DNA of 64,000 nucleotides from positions 186,001 through 250,000 of the forward strand of contig NZ_JAKFGB010000022.1 of NCBI RefSeq assembly GCF_022267515.1, given 5' to 3'. Positions 52,646 to 63,232 of the stretch are shown here, piece by piece. The notes under the pieces were generated by a model, which saw only the letters and a list, made by a program, of their open reading frames with translations, searched no databases and was not told the origin of the DNA. The number at the start of each line of letters is the position of its first letter. Position 1 is the first letter of the stretch. The position numbers and the translations under genes were made by a program. Source of the stretch: Rubinisphaera margarita. GTDB taxonomy: Bacteria > Planctomycetota > Planctomycetia > Planctomycetales > Planctomycetaceae.

Positions 52646-53851
52646 CTAGTCCCAGTTCTTCGGATTCATGAACCACCACCAGCGGTCGGTCTGTGGGCTG
52701 AACTTCAGCTGCCACTCGCCATCGTCCCATTCCAGGGTCGAACTACGCCATCCCATCGGAACCTGCGGGTAAGGGTAGAACGGTCCGATGTAAGGGAAGG
52801 CACTCGCGGAGTACTGCTTCGGATAGGTCACTGCACCGTAGTTCGGATAAGCAGCGTAAGTCGGCCAGGCGTGATCCGGCAGGTAAGGCTGGTTGTAGAC
52901 CGGATTCACGGGTCCCGGACCTGGATGTCCCATCATCGGGGGCGGCTGCACTGGAGCCGGACCGCCAGGTCCCGGAGGTACCATTCCGGGATAACCGGGG
53001 TGACCAGGATGACCGGCACCGGGATAACCCGGACCGGGGTAGCCCGGAGGATAGGCGCCGTTGGCCGGAGCTTCATTTGGCCCCGCTTCGCTCGGAACCA
53101 GAGACGGCTGGTAGGCTGCGGTCTGCATAACCGGCTGATTCACCTGCAGCTGATTGTCGACGTTCTGGACACCCGGAACGCTCGAAACGACCGAGCCGAC
53201 ATATTCACGCTGTTCGGGAGTTCCGACAACACCAGCCAGTGCGGCAACACCGTTCTTGTAGCTGATTTCGATGTCGTAACCGGAAACACCGCTGTCTCGC
53301 AGAGCGTAAGCGATCTGATTCGCGGTGGCCTGATTGCGAGCCTTGTCGTCCTGAGACGGTTTGGCTTTCGGAGCCGTTCCGGCAACCTGCTGGATCGGCG
53401 AAACCTGCGGAGCCGACTGCGGAGCTTCGAAAGCAGCCTGATCAACGACCGGACGCTGCGTCGGAGCCTGATGGGCAACCTGCTGAATCGGGCTGGCCGA
53501 CTCTGCGGTGATCAGTCCCATGCGGTTGTCGACCTTGGAGACGAGAGCCACCGACTTGGCGACTTCCGTGGCCTTTTGTTTCTGCTGGGCATCCTGAATC
53601 ATGCCCGAGAGTGTTGCCACGCCGTTCTGGTATTCGATATTGATATCGTAACCGGTGAGGCGGGCCTGCGTGAGAGCTGCAGCGATCTGATTGGCGACTT
53701 CCTGGTTGTTAGGAGCCGCGGATTTCGTCTGAGTCTCAGGCTGAGCCGGGGATTTGAAGGGGTTTGGCAAGCCGAACGGCCCTCCCTTCGCCATCGTCGG
53801 AGACAAGGCGAGGATCCCCAACGTCAGGATCCATTTGCTGTTGATAGGCAT
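52646..53851 (-). CDS. Exported protein with two BON domains and a Pro/Gly/Tyr-rich tail
   Basis: A 401-residue protein from ATG 53851, with GGAGG about nine bases upstream; the frame open to 54010 is not used. A signal peptide (~5-22) is followed by two BON domains, ~47-110 (IAAALTQARLTGYDINIEYQ, VATLSGMI) and ~175-245 (IAYALRDSGVSGYDIEISYK, VAALAGVV). BON domains bind phospholipid membranes. A long Pro/Gly/His/Tyr-rich tract (~275-350) follows, and an aromatic C-terminus with ten or so Trp/Tyr residues. It may tether or organise the outer envelope. The two BON repeats are similar in sequence, suggesting internal duplication. Confidence 0.85.
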   Translation of the reverse strand: MPINSKWILTLGILALSPTMAKGGPFGLPNPFKSPAQPETQTKSAAPNNQEVANQIAAALTQARLTGYDINIEYQNGVATLSGMIQDAQQKQKATEVAKSVALVSKVDNRMGLITAESASPIQQVAHQAPTQRPVVDQAAFEAPQSAPQVSPIQQVAGTAPKAKPSQDDKARNQATANQIAYALRDSGVSGYDIEISYKNGVAALAGVVGTPEQREYVGSVVSSVPGVQNVDNQLQVNQPVMQTAAYQPSLVPSEAGPNEAPANGAYPPGYPGPGYPGAGHPGHPGYPGMVPPGPGGPAPVQPPPMMGHPGPGPVNPVYNQPYLPDHAWPTYAAYPNYGAVTYPKQYSASAFPYIGPFYPYPQVPMGWRSSTLEWDDGEWQLKFSPQTDRWWWFMNPKNWD

Positions 53852-54589
53852 TAGGGTGTACCTCCGTGTCCAATTGCTGTTCTCCCGGAGCGGGAGAGGC
53901 CAGGCCCCACATCGGTGTGGGATCGGTGAATGAATGATGCTGATTGTTCGGCTCTTGCCGGAAAGGAACCGCCGCCGGGGAAATCGTCCTGATGCCCGAC
54001 GACGAAACACTCAAACTTCCTGTCTGAGGAGGACTGAGGCGAGTCGGAGATCATGTGGAATGCATGGACCCCAGCCGCGCAGCAGTTCTGTTCTATTGAT
54101 CGGACGATCTGTACCGTTTAGACAAATTATTCTGATTATTTCGGCGGAAAATCCGGCAACTACTCTGGCGCCGCGGCCATAGCGGACCGAAGCGGCGGGG
54201 CGCAGGCCTCTTCCTGTTTGCCCGAACTGCCCGATTTGACCGGGGATTGCCCTAAAGCCTGTTCATTCCGCGACCATTCGGTGGAATATCCTCCGCGAAA
54301 CAGCTATTCTTCTCAGCGCGTGGCCTCGTGAACGGGGTGATGCGGTCGCGAAAACCGCCATCCGCGGAGCAGGAAATCCGAGGCGAACTCAGCCAGATCG
54401 GACCCAGATTCCCTGAATTCGCGCGGGTTCGCCAGCATCTCAGGCCCGGAACGCCAACCAGCAGCCAGTGCTTTCCAACTCACTGCCGGTTCTGGCGGTG
54501 TGCGTTCAGGCCGGAATCGGCCCTGTAGTGTATTGATGTGAAGACCGGAACGGCCGCACGGTACCGCGGCCTCGATAGGAACAAAGAAG
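53852..54589. other. Gene-free interval between divergent genes
   Basis: About 740 bases between the divergent BON-domain and charged-protein genes. Frames present are short and show no protein features. Promoters for both neighbours must lie here; I see no reliable boxes and no repeat. Confidence 0.4.
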
Positions 54590-55078
54590 ATGCCTCGCAA
54601 GACAGCCAGTCGCCTGGAGCTGAGAAGACAGGCTGAGGCGGCAGAAAAGGTCGCCCCAAAAGAAGCCAAGAAGGCCAAAAAGAAGAAAAAGGCAGCTGCC
54701 AAACGGACCAGCCGGCGGACCAAAGACGCCGTTCCGGAACGGAAACGCCTCGTCTGGGTCATTTATACGGCCACTCTGCGCGAAGAAGCCCGCTTCCCGT
54801 ACGATCAGAGAGCGGAAGCCGAAGAACGCCTGGAGCAGTTGAAGTCCAAAGGCAAGCGGACCTACTTCATGCAGCCGGTGAAAGAACTCCTCTCCGGTTC
54901 CACCCCGATCCCCACCGACGCAGCCGCAGCCGATGAGGAAGTCGAAGAGGATCTGGTCGACGAAGAAACCAACGAAGCCGAAAGCGATGAGGCTGAGTTC
55001 GACGATTCCGAAGATTCTGACGACGAAGACCTCGGCGACGATGACAGCGGAGATATCGGCGGCGACGATGACGACTAA
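54590..55078 (+). CDS. Bipolar charged protein: Lys-rich head, Asp/Glu-rich tail
   Basis: A 162-residue protein. Residues ~1-50 are very basic (KKAKKKKKAAAKRTSRR). Residues ~50-105 look folded (KRLVWVIYTATLREEARFPYDQRAEAEERLEQL then GKRTYFMQPVKELL). Residues ~110-162 are almost all Asp, Glu, Ser and Gly. The basic head could bind DNA or RNA, as in histone H1-like tails; the acidic tail could bind the head in a self-shielding way. I recognise the middle only as a type occurring in planctomycetes. serA follows 87 bases later. Confidence 0.65.
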   Translation: MPRKTASRLELRRQAEAAEKVAPKEAKKAKKKKKAAAKRTSRRTKDAVPERKRLVWVIYTATLREEARFPYDQRAEAEERLEQLKSKGKRTYFMQPVKELLSGSTPIPTDAAAADEEVEEDLVDEETNEAESDEAEFDDSEDSDDEDLGDDDSGDIGGDDDD

Positions 55079-55165
55079 TCGCTCGCTCGCCGTCCCTCGG
55101 GACGTGCCGATCCGCGACGATTCACCCTCAGCTTTTGATAGTCCTACCTTTAGGGAGCTTATCCA

Positions 55166-56806
55166 GTGTTACACCGTGTCCTGGTGACCGATTCTCTGTC
55201 CGCTGCCGGTCTGGCTGTTCTCCAGGAGAACCCGGAAATTGAGTTGGTCAACAAAACCGATCCCAAACTGACCGTCGAGCAGCTCCGCGAAGAGCTGCAG
55301 GAAGCAGACGGGATCGTGATTCGCAGTGGAACGCGGCTGACCGCTGAAGTCCTTGAAGGACAGCGTCGCCTCAAGGCGATCGTCCGGGCTGGTGTGGGGG
55401 TCGATAACATCGACATTCCGTCCGCCACCCGTCAGGGCATCGTGGTCATGAACACGCCGGGCGGCAATACGATCAGCACCGCTGAGCACACCATTGCCAT
55501 GATGATGGCCCTGTCCCGCAACATCGCTCCCGCCGCCGCCAGCATGAAGGAAGGCAAGTGGGAACGGAAGCTGTTCACGGGAACTCAGCTGGCTGGCAAG
55601 ACGATCGGCATCATCGGCCTGGGACGCGTCGGACTCGCTGTAGCTCAACGCTGCCGCGGACTCGACATGAAAGTGCTCGGCTACGATCCGTTCATTTCGG
55701 CGGAACGCGCCGGGGAATTCGGTGTCGAACTCCATCGTGAAATCGATGCCCTGATCCCTCACTGCGAGTTCCTTACGGTACACACACCGCTGACCGAAGA
55801 AACCCGCAACGTCATCAACGCCGAGCGTATCGCCAAGATGCCCAAGGGCGTCCGCATCATCAATTGTGCCCGCGGTGGCATCATCGATGAAGACGCACTG
55901 GCCGACGCCGTCGAATCGGGACACGTGGCTGGAGCAGCCATCGACGTCTTCACTGAAGAACCTCCCAAGAACACCCGACTCACCGGCCTGCCCGGCGTGC
56001 TGACCACGCCTCACCTGGGCGCTTCGACTGACGAAGCTCAGGAACTGGTCGCTGTTGAAGCCAGTGACATCATTGCCGGTTTCCTGACCCGCAACGAAGT
56101 CCGTCACGCCGTAAACATGGCCCCCGTTTCGGCTTCCGAGATGGAAGGCATGAAGCGGTACATCGACCTGGCGTACCGTCTGGGCCTGCTGCTCGCTCAG
56201 CAGACTCAGGGCGAAGGCATTCGCAGTGCCGAGATTCATTACCGCGGCGACGCCGCCGGCAAGCACACCCGCCTGCTGACCTCGTCGTTCTCTTCGGGAC
56301 TCCTCTCGGCTGCTCTGGGCGATCGCATCAACATTGTGAACGCCAACATGCTGACTGAAGAGCGGGGCATCCCCGTCAGCGAAGAAACGTCCAAGAAGGC
56401 CGGCGACTTCTCGACCATGATTGTCGCTGAAGTTTCGACCGATCAGGGAACCCTGCGGGCAGCCGGCACGATGTTCGGACACGAATATCTGCGGCTCGTG
56501 CTGCTGGATGACTTCCAGCTCGATGCCTACCTCGACGGAACCCTGCTGATTTACCGCCACAAGGACGTCCCAGGCCTGATCGGGCTGATCGGGACCGTTC
56601 TCGGCAAGCACAACGTGAACATCGCCCATATGGCCCTGGGTCGCGAGAACACGCAGCCCGGCGGCGATTCGGTCGCTGTGATCAACCTCGATTCGAAGCC
56701 CGAACAGGCTGTGATCGACGAGATCCTGCAGCATCCGGACGTCACCGCTGTCGAGATCGTGCAGCTGCCGCCTGGTGGAGCTCCGCTCCCATGGCTGGGC
56801 CTGTAG
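55166..56806 (+). CDS. serA: D-3-phosphoglycerate dehydrogenase
   Basis: A 546-residue SerA of the long type. It oxidises 3-phosphoglycerate, the first step of serine synthesis. The start is GTG 55166, with AGGGAG about seven bases upstream. The NAD-binding motif GIIGLGRVGLAVA is near ~148-160. The catalytic Arg (CARGG) and His-Leu-Gly-Ala (HLGAST) are present. An intervening substrate-binding domain (~320-460) and a C-terminal ACT domain (~475-546, HKDVPGLIGLIGTVLGKHNVNI) for serine feedback complete the protein. It is not part of a ser operon here. Confidence 0.97.
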   Translation: MLHRVLVTDSLSAAGLAVLQENPEIELVNKTDPKLTVEQLREELQEADGIVIRSGTRLTAEVLEGQRRLKAIVRAGVGVDNIDIPSATRQGIVVMNTPGGNTISTAEHTIAMMMALSRNIAPAAASMKEGKWERKLFTGTQLAGKTIGIIGLGRVGLAVAQRCRGLDMKVLGYDPFISAERAGEFGVELHREIDALIPHCEFLTVHTPLTEETRNVINAERIAKMPKGVRIINCARGGIIDEDALADAVESGHVAGAAIDVFTEEPPKNTRLTGLPGVLTTPHLGASTDEAQELVAVEASDIIAGFLTRNEVRHAVNMAPVSASEMEGMKRYIDLAYRLGLLLAQQTQGEGIRSAEIHYRGDAAGKHTRLLTSSFSSGLLSAALGDRINIVNANMLTEERGIPVSEETSKKAGDFSTMIVAEVSTDQGTLRAAGTMFGHEYLRLVLLDDFQLDAYLDGTLLIYRHKDVPGLIGLIGTVLGKHNVNIAHMALGRENTQPGGDSVAVINLDSKPEQAVIDEILQHPDVTAVEIVQLPPGGAPLPWLGL

Positions 56807-56976
56807 GCAACTCTGGACCACTGTGGACCGACATCACAAAAGCCGTCGTCATCCTGCGGGATGGCGCGGCTTTTCTGATGAACGGCCCGCCGAGACCGTT
56901 TCGCACGCTTCCGGTCTGGTGTAGGATGCGGGGATTCCATCGGGGATTTCGCAATGCAGTTGCCTGTCCAAAGTGA

Positions 56977-57160
56977 ATGGGCGGCCTCGAGAGTTTCTTT
57001 CGGGGCGGCGCAGCCGTGGGCGAAATGGAATTTGACGTCTCATCAAGTGAAGATGTAGGCGTCTGAAGCCAGTCGAAGGCTGCAAGTTGAGGGATGCGAC
57101 CGGGGCCATACTCTTACGGCTTCGCCGCCCTGAGAGCACAGCTTTCCGGGCACTCCTAAA
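56977..57160. repeat. Second, degenerate copy of the inverted-repeat element
   Basis: The left arm GGGCGGCCTCGAGAG...TTTCGGGGCGGCGCAGCCGTGGGCG and the right arm, reverse complement, GTGCCCGGAAAGCTGTGCT...CAGGGCGGCGAAGCCGTAAGAG match the inner halves of the 52202-52512 element. So does the shared centre GAAGGCTGCAA-TT. The outer parts of the arms have diverged beyond recognition. It lies between serA and purE. Confidence 0.65.
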
Positions 57161-57222
57161 GGTCTCAACAACCCGGAATTACGCGACGGAAAGTGGCATC
57201 GAGTTACTGAAACGACATCATC

Positions 57223-57744
57223 ATGAGCGACGACAATTCGGCACCATTGGTTGGCATCATCATGGGCAGCACGTCGGACTGGCCCACGATGGAGCATGCC
57301 TCGAAACTGCTCGGTCAACTCGGTGTCGCCCATGAATGCCGTGTGGTTTCCGCTCACCGCACACCCGACGCCATGTTCGAGTACGCCAAGACAGCCCGTT
57401 CCCGGGGAATTCAGGTGATTATCGCCGGAGCGGGCGGAGCGGCTCACCTGCCGGGGATGGTGGCTTCCCAAACCACGTTGCCGGTGCTCGGCGTCCCGGT
57501 GAAAAGCAGGGCACTCTCCGGGCTCGACTCGCTTCTGTCGATCGTCCAAATGCCTGGCGGAATTCCTGTCGGCACGCTGGCCATTGGCGATTCGGGAGCG
57601 AAGAATGCGGCTCTGCTGGCCTGCCGAATTCTGAGCCTGAACGACGTCGGTCTTTCGAAGCGGCTCGACGAGTTCCAGCAGTCCCAGACCGAGACCGTTG
57701 CCGCCAACTCCCATCTCGACAACGCTCAGCCCGACCAGACCTGA
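57223..57744 (+). CDS. purE: N5-carboxyaminoimidazole ribonucleotide mutase
   Basis: A 173-residue class I PurE. It moves the carboxyl group of N5-CAIR to make CAIR in purine synthesis. IIMGSTSDWPTMEHA (~8-22, with the catalytic Ser/Asp), SAHRTPD (~45-51, catalytic His) and AGAGGAAHLPGMVAS are all present. The C-terminal ~15 residues are a polar extension. purK follows after 14 bases and supplies the N5-CAIR, so the two form an operon. Confidence 0.97.
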   Translation: MSDDNSAPLVGIIMGSTSDWPTMEHASKLLGQLGVAHECRVVSAHRTPDAMFEYAKTARSRGIQVIIAGAGGAAHLPGMVASQTTLPVLGVPVKSRALSGLDSLLSIVQMPGGIPVGTLAIGDSGAKNAALLACRILSLNDVGLSKRLDEFQQSQTETVAANSHLDNAQPDQT

Positions 57745-57758
57745 ATTAAGTACTGCTC

Positions 57759-58925
57759 ATGATACGTCAGTCACGCACAATCGATCCGGGGGCGACCCTC
57801 GGAGTTCTCGGCGGAGGGCAACTCGGCCGGATGTTCGCGCAGTCGGCTCACCGGCTCGGCTATCACGTCCACACCTTTTCCGACGAAGAAAACTCTCCCT
57901 GTGGCCAGGTGGCCGATCGCGAGTTTGTCGGCGCCTACGATGACATCGATGCCATCGAACAATTCGCCAAGGGTGTTGATGTCATTACCTTTGAGTTCGA
58001 GAACATCAGCTCCGAAGCCGCCCAGGCCATCGAACGGATTGTTCCGGTCCGCCCCGGGGGCGAAGTCCTGCACATCTCCCAGAATCGTATCCGGGAAAAG
58101 TCAACGCTCGCCGAAGCCGGATTGCCGGTCACGCCTTTCCGGCCGATCCGCACCGAGGACGAGCTTCAGAACGCCCTCAACGAGCTTGGCACTCCTTCGA
58201 TTTTGAAGACCGCATTTGGCGGTTACGACGGCAAGGGACAGATCGCTCTGTCGAAGCCCGAAGAGGCTCTACCTGCCTGGAAGGAACTGGGACAGGTCGA
58301 AGCCGTTCTCGAAAAGAAGATCGACTTTCGCTGTGAAGTTTCCGTGGTCGGCGTTCGCGATCAATGGGGGAACTTCACCGGCTGCGGTCCGATTCTGAAT
58401 GAGCATCGGAATCATATTCTTGATCTCTCGGTCTTTCCCGAGCCGAGTGTTAGCGATCTCGAAGCCGACGCCGTCGCCATTTGTCGGGGCGTGCTTGAGA
58501 AGTTAAACGTCGTTGGTGTGATGTGTGTCGAGATGTTCGTCACGACTGACAACCGAATCCTTATCAACGAAGTGGCACCCCGGCCTCATAATTCGGGTCA
58601 CCTCACAATCAATGCCTGCCTCAGCAGTCAGTTCGAACAGCAGGTGCGAGCGATCTGCGGCTTGCCGCTTGGCGACATGATACCGCTGAAGCCCTCGGCG
58701 ATGATCAATCTCCTGGGCGACGTCTGGACGGGTGGCGTTCCGAACTGGGCAGAAGCCTTGAAGCATCCGGAAGCGACGCTGCATCTCTATGGCAAACGAG
58801 AGCCGCGAGTCGGACGCAAGATGGGACATCTCACCGTTCTCAGCGACACGGCTGAGGAGGCGATTGATATCGCCCGCCAGGCACGGGCGGCCCTGCAGAA
58901 TCATTCGAACGAACCGAGGTCGTAA
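57759..58925 (+). CDS. purK: N5-carboxyaminoimidazole ribonucleotide synthetase
   Basis: A 388-residue ATP-grasp enzyme that uses ATP and bicarbonate to carboxylate AIR. It starts with GVLGGGQLGRMFAQSAHRLG, the PurK N-terminal Rossmann-like motif. ILKTAFGGYDGKGQ binds ATP, and NEVAPRPHNSGHLTIN carries the metal ligands. It directly follows purE and is followed by the VOC-protein gene after two bases, so purE-purK-VOC are probably one transcript. Confidence 0.97.
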   Translation: MIRQSRTIDPGATLGVLGGGQLGRMFAQSAHRLGYHVHTFSDEENSPCGQVADREFVGAYDDIDAIEQFAKGVDVITFEFENISSEAAQAIERIVPVRPGGEVLHISQNRIREKSTLAEAGLPVTPFRPIRTEDELQNALNELGTPSILKTAFGGYDGKGQIALSKPEEALPAWKELGQVEAVLEKKIDFRCEVSVVGVRDQWGNFTGCGPILNEHRNHILDLSVFPEPSVSDLEADAVAICRGVLEKLNVVGVMCVEMFVTTDNRILINEVAPRPHNSGHLTINACLSSQFEQQVRAICGLPLGDMIPLKPSAMINLLGDVWTGGVPNWAEALKHPEATLHLYGKREPRVGRKMGHLTVLSDTAEEAIDIARQARAALQNHSNEPRS

Positions 58926-58927
58926 TC

Positions 58928-59350
58928 ATGTCGGTCGTCCAGGTGGAAGCCATTGATCATGTGACGCTCGTCTCCTCAAGCCTGGAAGCGAGCCGCCGGT
59001 TCTATGTTGAATTGCTGGGAATGGAAGAAGTTCCGCGCCCAAACTTCAACTTCAAAGGGGCCTGGTATCGGGCAGGCAACACGCTCGTCCATCTGATTCT
59101 GGCTCATGATCAGTCGGGTCCGGCCGGCATGTTCTCGCCGGAACAGAAGCGATCGACGCGAACGCATCACCTGGCCTTTCGCGTTCCTGATGCCAACGCC
59201 GCGTGGGAGGCGATTCAGTCGAGCGATATTCCTTACGAAGTCGTCTCGCCGCCAAAGTTTCGACCGGATGGAGCCGTGCAGGTCTTTCTGGCCGATCCGG
59301 ATGGACACGTGATCGAATTGGCCTCCGAACCGAAACAACAGGGAACCTGA
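58928..59350 (+). CDS. VOC-superfamily (glyoxalase/bleomycin-resistance-type) protein
   Basis: A 140-residue protein with two beta-alpha-beta-beta-beta units: AIDHVTLVSSSLEASRRFYVELLGMEEV at the N-terminus and THHLAFRVPDANAAWEAI in the second. The metal-ligand positions seen in the family are present (His11 in IDHVTL; H in THHLAF; Glu in DGHVIELA). It could be a lyase, a dioxygenase or a fosfomycin/bleomycin-type resistance protein; the substrate is not evident. It starts two bases after purK and its stop is followed at once by a 44-residue membrane peptide gene. Confidence 0.85.
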   Translation: MSVVQVEAIDHVTLVSSSLEASRRFYVELLGMEEVPRPNFNFKGAWYRAGNTLVHLILAHDQSGPAGMFSPEQKRSTRTHHLAFRVPDANAAWEAIQSSDIPYEVVSPPKFRPDGAVQVFLADPDGHVIELASEPKQQGT

Positions 59351-59352
59351 TC

Positions 59353-59487
59353 ATGTGGCAACAGGCGCTTTACGTATTGGCCTGCATCAGCCTTCCCATT
59401 CTTTGGGGCGTCTTCGTCAACTGGCTGTTCGATCGGCTCGAAGGTCGCGGCCGCCGCGAGTCGTCGGTCAATGACTATCAGATCTAA
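59353..59487 (+). CDS. 44-residue single-pass membrane peptide
   Basis: A short gene between the VOC gene and argH, starting two bases after the VOC stop. The 44 residues have a hydrophobic helix (~4-28, ALYVLACISLPILWGVFVNW) followed by a charged, Arg-rich end (DRLEGRGRRESS). The position in a tight row of genes supports expression. I do not know a function; it resembles small membrane peptides that accompany transporters or enzymes. Confidence 0.6.
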   Translation: MWQQALYVLACISLPILWGVFVNWLFDRLEGRGRRESSVNDYQI

Positions 59488-59523
59488 TCAGAATCCATCG
59501 CTCAATAGACAGAAAGTCAAGTT

Positions 59524-60909
<1,386 letters not shown>

Positions 60910-61018
60910 GATTCAGGCAGTTCGCGTGTCGCCCCCGTTGATTTGATCGGGGCTTCCCTTCTGCTGGATGAAGAATTCCGACAGAACTTCCTGCCCCCAG
61001 ATCAACTCCTGCTGACTC

Positions 61019-61855
61019 ATGACTGACCGGAACCTGAGACTGCTGATCGCCTATGACGGGCAACCGTTTTCGGGCTGGCAGATTCAGCCCGACAAGCCGA
61101 CCGTCCAGGAGCATATCGAGGATGCCATCTTCGCGATTACGCGAGAGCGATCGCGCCTGGCCGGAGCAGGACGCACTGACACCGGAGTTCATGCCTTCGG
61201 TCAGGTCGCCAGCTTTCGCACCTCGACCCGCATTCCCTGCGAACGGATGAGACCGGCTCTGCAGTCGAAGCTGCCGGAGTCGATCACGATTCGCGATGTC
61301 GATGAAGTCCCCTACGACTTCCACGCCGGCCATCACGCGAAGTGGAAGCACTACCGCTATCTGATTCTCAACAGCCGCGTCGGCTGGCCGCATTTGCGAC
61401 ACTACACCACACGCGTGCAGGATCAGCTCGATGTCGAAGCGATGGACGCAGCCGCTCATTCGCTGATCGGCCGCCATGACTTCCGATCGTTCGAGTCGAA
61501 CTACCCGAACAAAGCGACGAGCGTTCGCACGGTTCTTCACTGCCGCGTTTCCGCGGGAACAGTCCGGCCCCTCTGGTCCACTCCCGCAACTTCAGAGAGC
61601 GCGCCACCATTCCTCTACCTCGACATCGTCGCCGACGGCTTCCTCTACAACATGGTTCGGGCCATCATGGGAACGCTGCTGAAAGTCGGCGATGGCTCCT
61701 GGCCCATCGAACAGGCGGCCGTAGCCAGAGATGCCCTCGACCGTCGGGTCGCCGGTCCGACGGCTCCGCCGCAGGGTCTGTATCTGATGCATGTGGAATA
61801 CGACCGGGATTTTGATCCGGCGCTAATCAACAGAAATCATTCTTCGGAAGGGTAG
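61019..61855 (+). CDS. truA: tRNA pseudouridine(38-40) synthase
   Basis: A 278-residue TruA that modifies uridines 38-40 in tRNA anticodon arms. Catalytic Asp54 lies in AGRTDTGVHAFGQ. YDGQPFSGWQIQP near the N-terminus, DFHAGHHAKWKHYRY and the C-terminal FLYNMVRAIMGTLLKVGDG are family marks. It lies 109 bases after argH on the same strand. Start ATG 61019 gives a normal length. Confidence 0.97.
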   Translation: MTDRNLRLLIAYDGQPFSGWQIQPDKPTVQEHIEDAIFAITRERSRLAGAGRTDTGVHAFGQVASFRTSTRIPCERMRPALQSKLPESITIRDVDEVPYDFHAGHHAKWKHYRYLILNSRVGWPHLRHYTTRVQDQLDVEAMDAAAHSLIGRHDFRSFESNYPNKATSVRTVLHCRVSAGTVRPLWSTPATSESAPPFLYLDIVADGFLYNMVRAIMGTLLKVGDGSWPIEQAAVARDALDRRVAGPTAPPQGLYLMHVEYDRDFDPALINRNHSSEG

Positions 61856-62008
61856 CCCCGGTGGATTCCGGAACTTCAAAGCACGGCGGCATGAGCAAGT
61901 CGTGCGGCTTGAGAAGCGATCTTCGATGATGGTGCAGCCTTGTCGCTGGCGCGACCCGGCCGTTTAGCGGTCGGGCCACCCGTCGAAAAGGAGTTCTGCA
62001 GGCTGGGA

Positions 62009-63046
62009 TTATGCGTTGGGCTGGAGGATGACCTTCATCAGCCCCGAGTCGCCGGCGTAGAGTTTCTGGAACAGGCTGGGGCCTTCATTCAGCGGAGCCT
62101 TCAGGGAGATCAGCGGTTCGACCTGAATGAGTCCGCGGTTCATCAGATCGATGCACTCGGGGTACTCGCCGCGCGAGGCGCAGGAGCCGTGCAGAGTCAA
62201 CTCGCGAGACACGACCGCCTGCAGCGGGATCTCGACTTTCGGCGAGATATTGCCCACGAGAGTGACATGTCCCCCCTTGCGGACGGAATCGATGGCGGTC
62301 TGAATCGTCGGTGTGGCCCCCACGACTTCGACAGCCACGCTGGCGCCTCGACCGCCGGTCAGCGCCTTCACTTCTTCCGGCACGTTGACTTTGTCGGCTT
62401 TCAGGGAATGAGTCGCACCGAGTTCGCGGGCCAGTTCCAGTTTCGACTCATCAAGATCAACGGCAATGATCGTGCCGCAACCAGCCACGCGGAGTGCCTG
62501 CACAACAAGCAGACCGATCATCCCGGAACCGACGACGACGGCCGAATCGCCCAGGCTGAGCGGGGTCCGATTGGCGGCGTGCACTGCAATGGAAACCGCT
62601 TCGATCATCGCAGCATGCTCAAAGGGAAACGTTTCCGGCAGTTCGTAGCAGATGTTTTCCGGGACCACCACAAACTGCGCGAACGCGCCGTGCTGGCGAT
62701 ACTCGCCGCAGGAGACGCCGAGGACGCGGCGATTGTCGCAAAGGTTAATTTCGCCGCGACGGCAGAAAAAGCAGTCGCCACAGGACACAGTCGAATCGAA
62801 TGTGAGCCGATCGCCGACTTTGTATTGCGTCACGCCGGAGCCGACTTCTTCGACGATGCCGGAGGCTTCGTGTCCCATCACCAGAGGTGGAATGCGGCGG
62901 CCCGTCGAGCCGTCGTAGCCGTGAATATCGCTGCCGCAGATGCCGCAGGCCTGCACGGAGATGAGGACATCCTTCGGTCCGATATCGGGCCGCGGCATGT
63001 CGACGATTTCGAGGTTCTTGTATTCCGAGAGCAGCATGGCCTTCAT
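62009..63046 (-). CDS. Zinc-dependent medium-chain dehydrogenase (sorbitol/threonine-type)
   Basis: A 345-residue MDR enzyme. The catalytic zinc ligands are Cys37 (CGICGSDIHG) and His59-Glu60 (MGHEASG). A structural zinc site has four cysteines in CGDCFFCRRGEINLC. The NAD-binding fold has VGSGMIGLLVVQALR. The subgroup (with GSDIHGYDG, an unusual His next to the active site) resembles polyol or L-threonine dehydrogenases. The substrate remains open. It is convergent with truA; the 61856-62008 interval holds only a hairpin-like GACCCGGCCG...CGGTCGGGCC. Confidence 0.9.
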   Translation of the reverse strand: MKAMLLSEYKNLEIVDMPRPDIGPKDVLISVQACGICGSDIHGYDGSTGRRIPPLVMGHEASGIVEEVGSGVTQYKVGDRLTFDSTVSCGDCFFCRRGEINLCDNRRVLGVSCGEYRQHGAFAQFVVVPENICYELPETFPFEHAAMIEAVSIAVHAANRTPLSLGDSAVVVGSGMIGLLVVQALRVAGCGTIIAVDLDESKLELARELGATHSLKADKVNVPEEVKALTGGRGASVAVEVVGATPTIQTAIDSVRKGGHVTLVGNISPKVEIPLQAVVSRELTLHGSCASRGEYPECIDLMNRGLIQVEPLISLKAPLNEGPSLFQKLYAGDSGLMKVILQPNA

Positions 63047-63169
63047 GACGAGTCTCCTGCAGCAGGGCTGGATGCGGTTATCGAGCAGCTTTCCGCAGCT
63101 GGAACATCATCAGGCAGCGGCAGCATTGATTTTCGAAGCCCCGATTGTACTGCTGAGTCCGTCAACGCG

Positions 63170-63200
63170 AAAGACCCCGCCGGGTGAAGCCGACGGGGTC
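63170..63200 (-). terminator. Terminator of the partial membrane-protein gene
   Basis: On the minus strand GACCCCGTCGG pairs with CCGGCGGGGTC around CTTCAC, followed by TTTCG. It lies about 35 bases past the stop at 63233. Confidence 0.78.
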
Positions 63201-63232
63201 CTGGGTGTCGTTCGCGTCTCAGTCAGGTTGCA

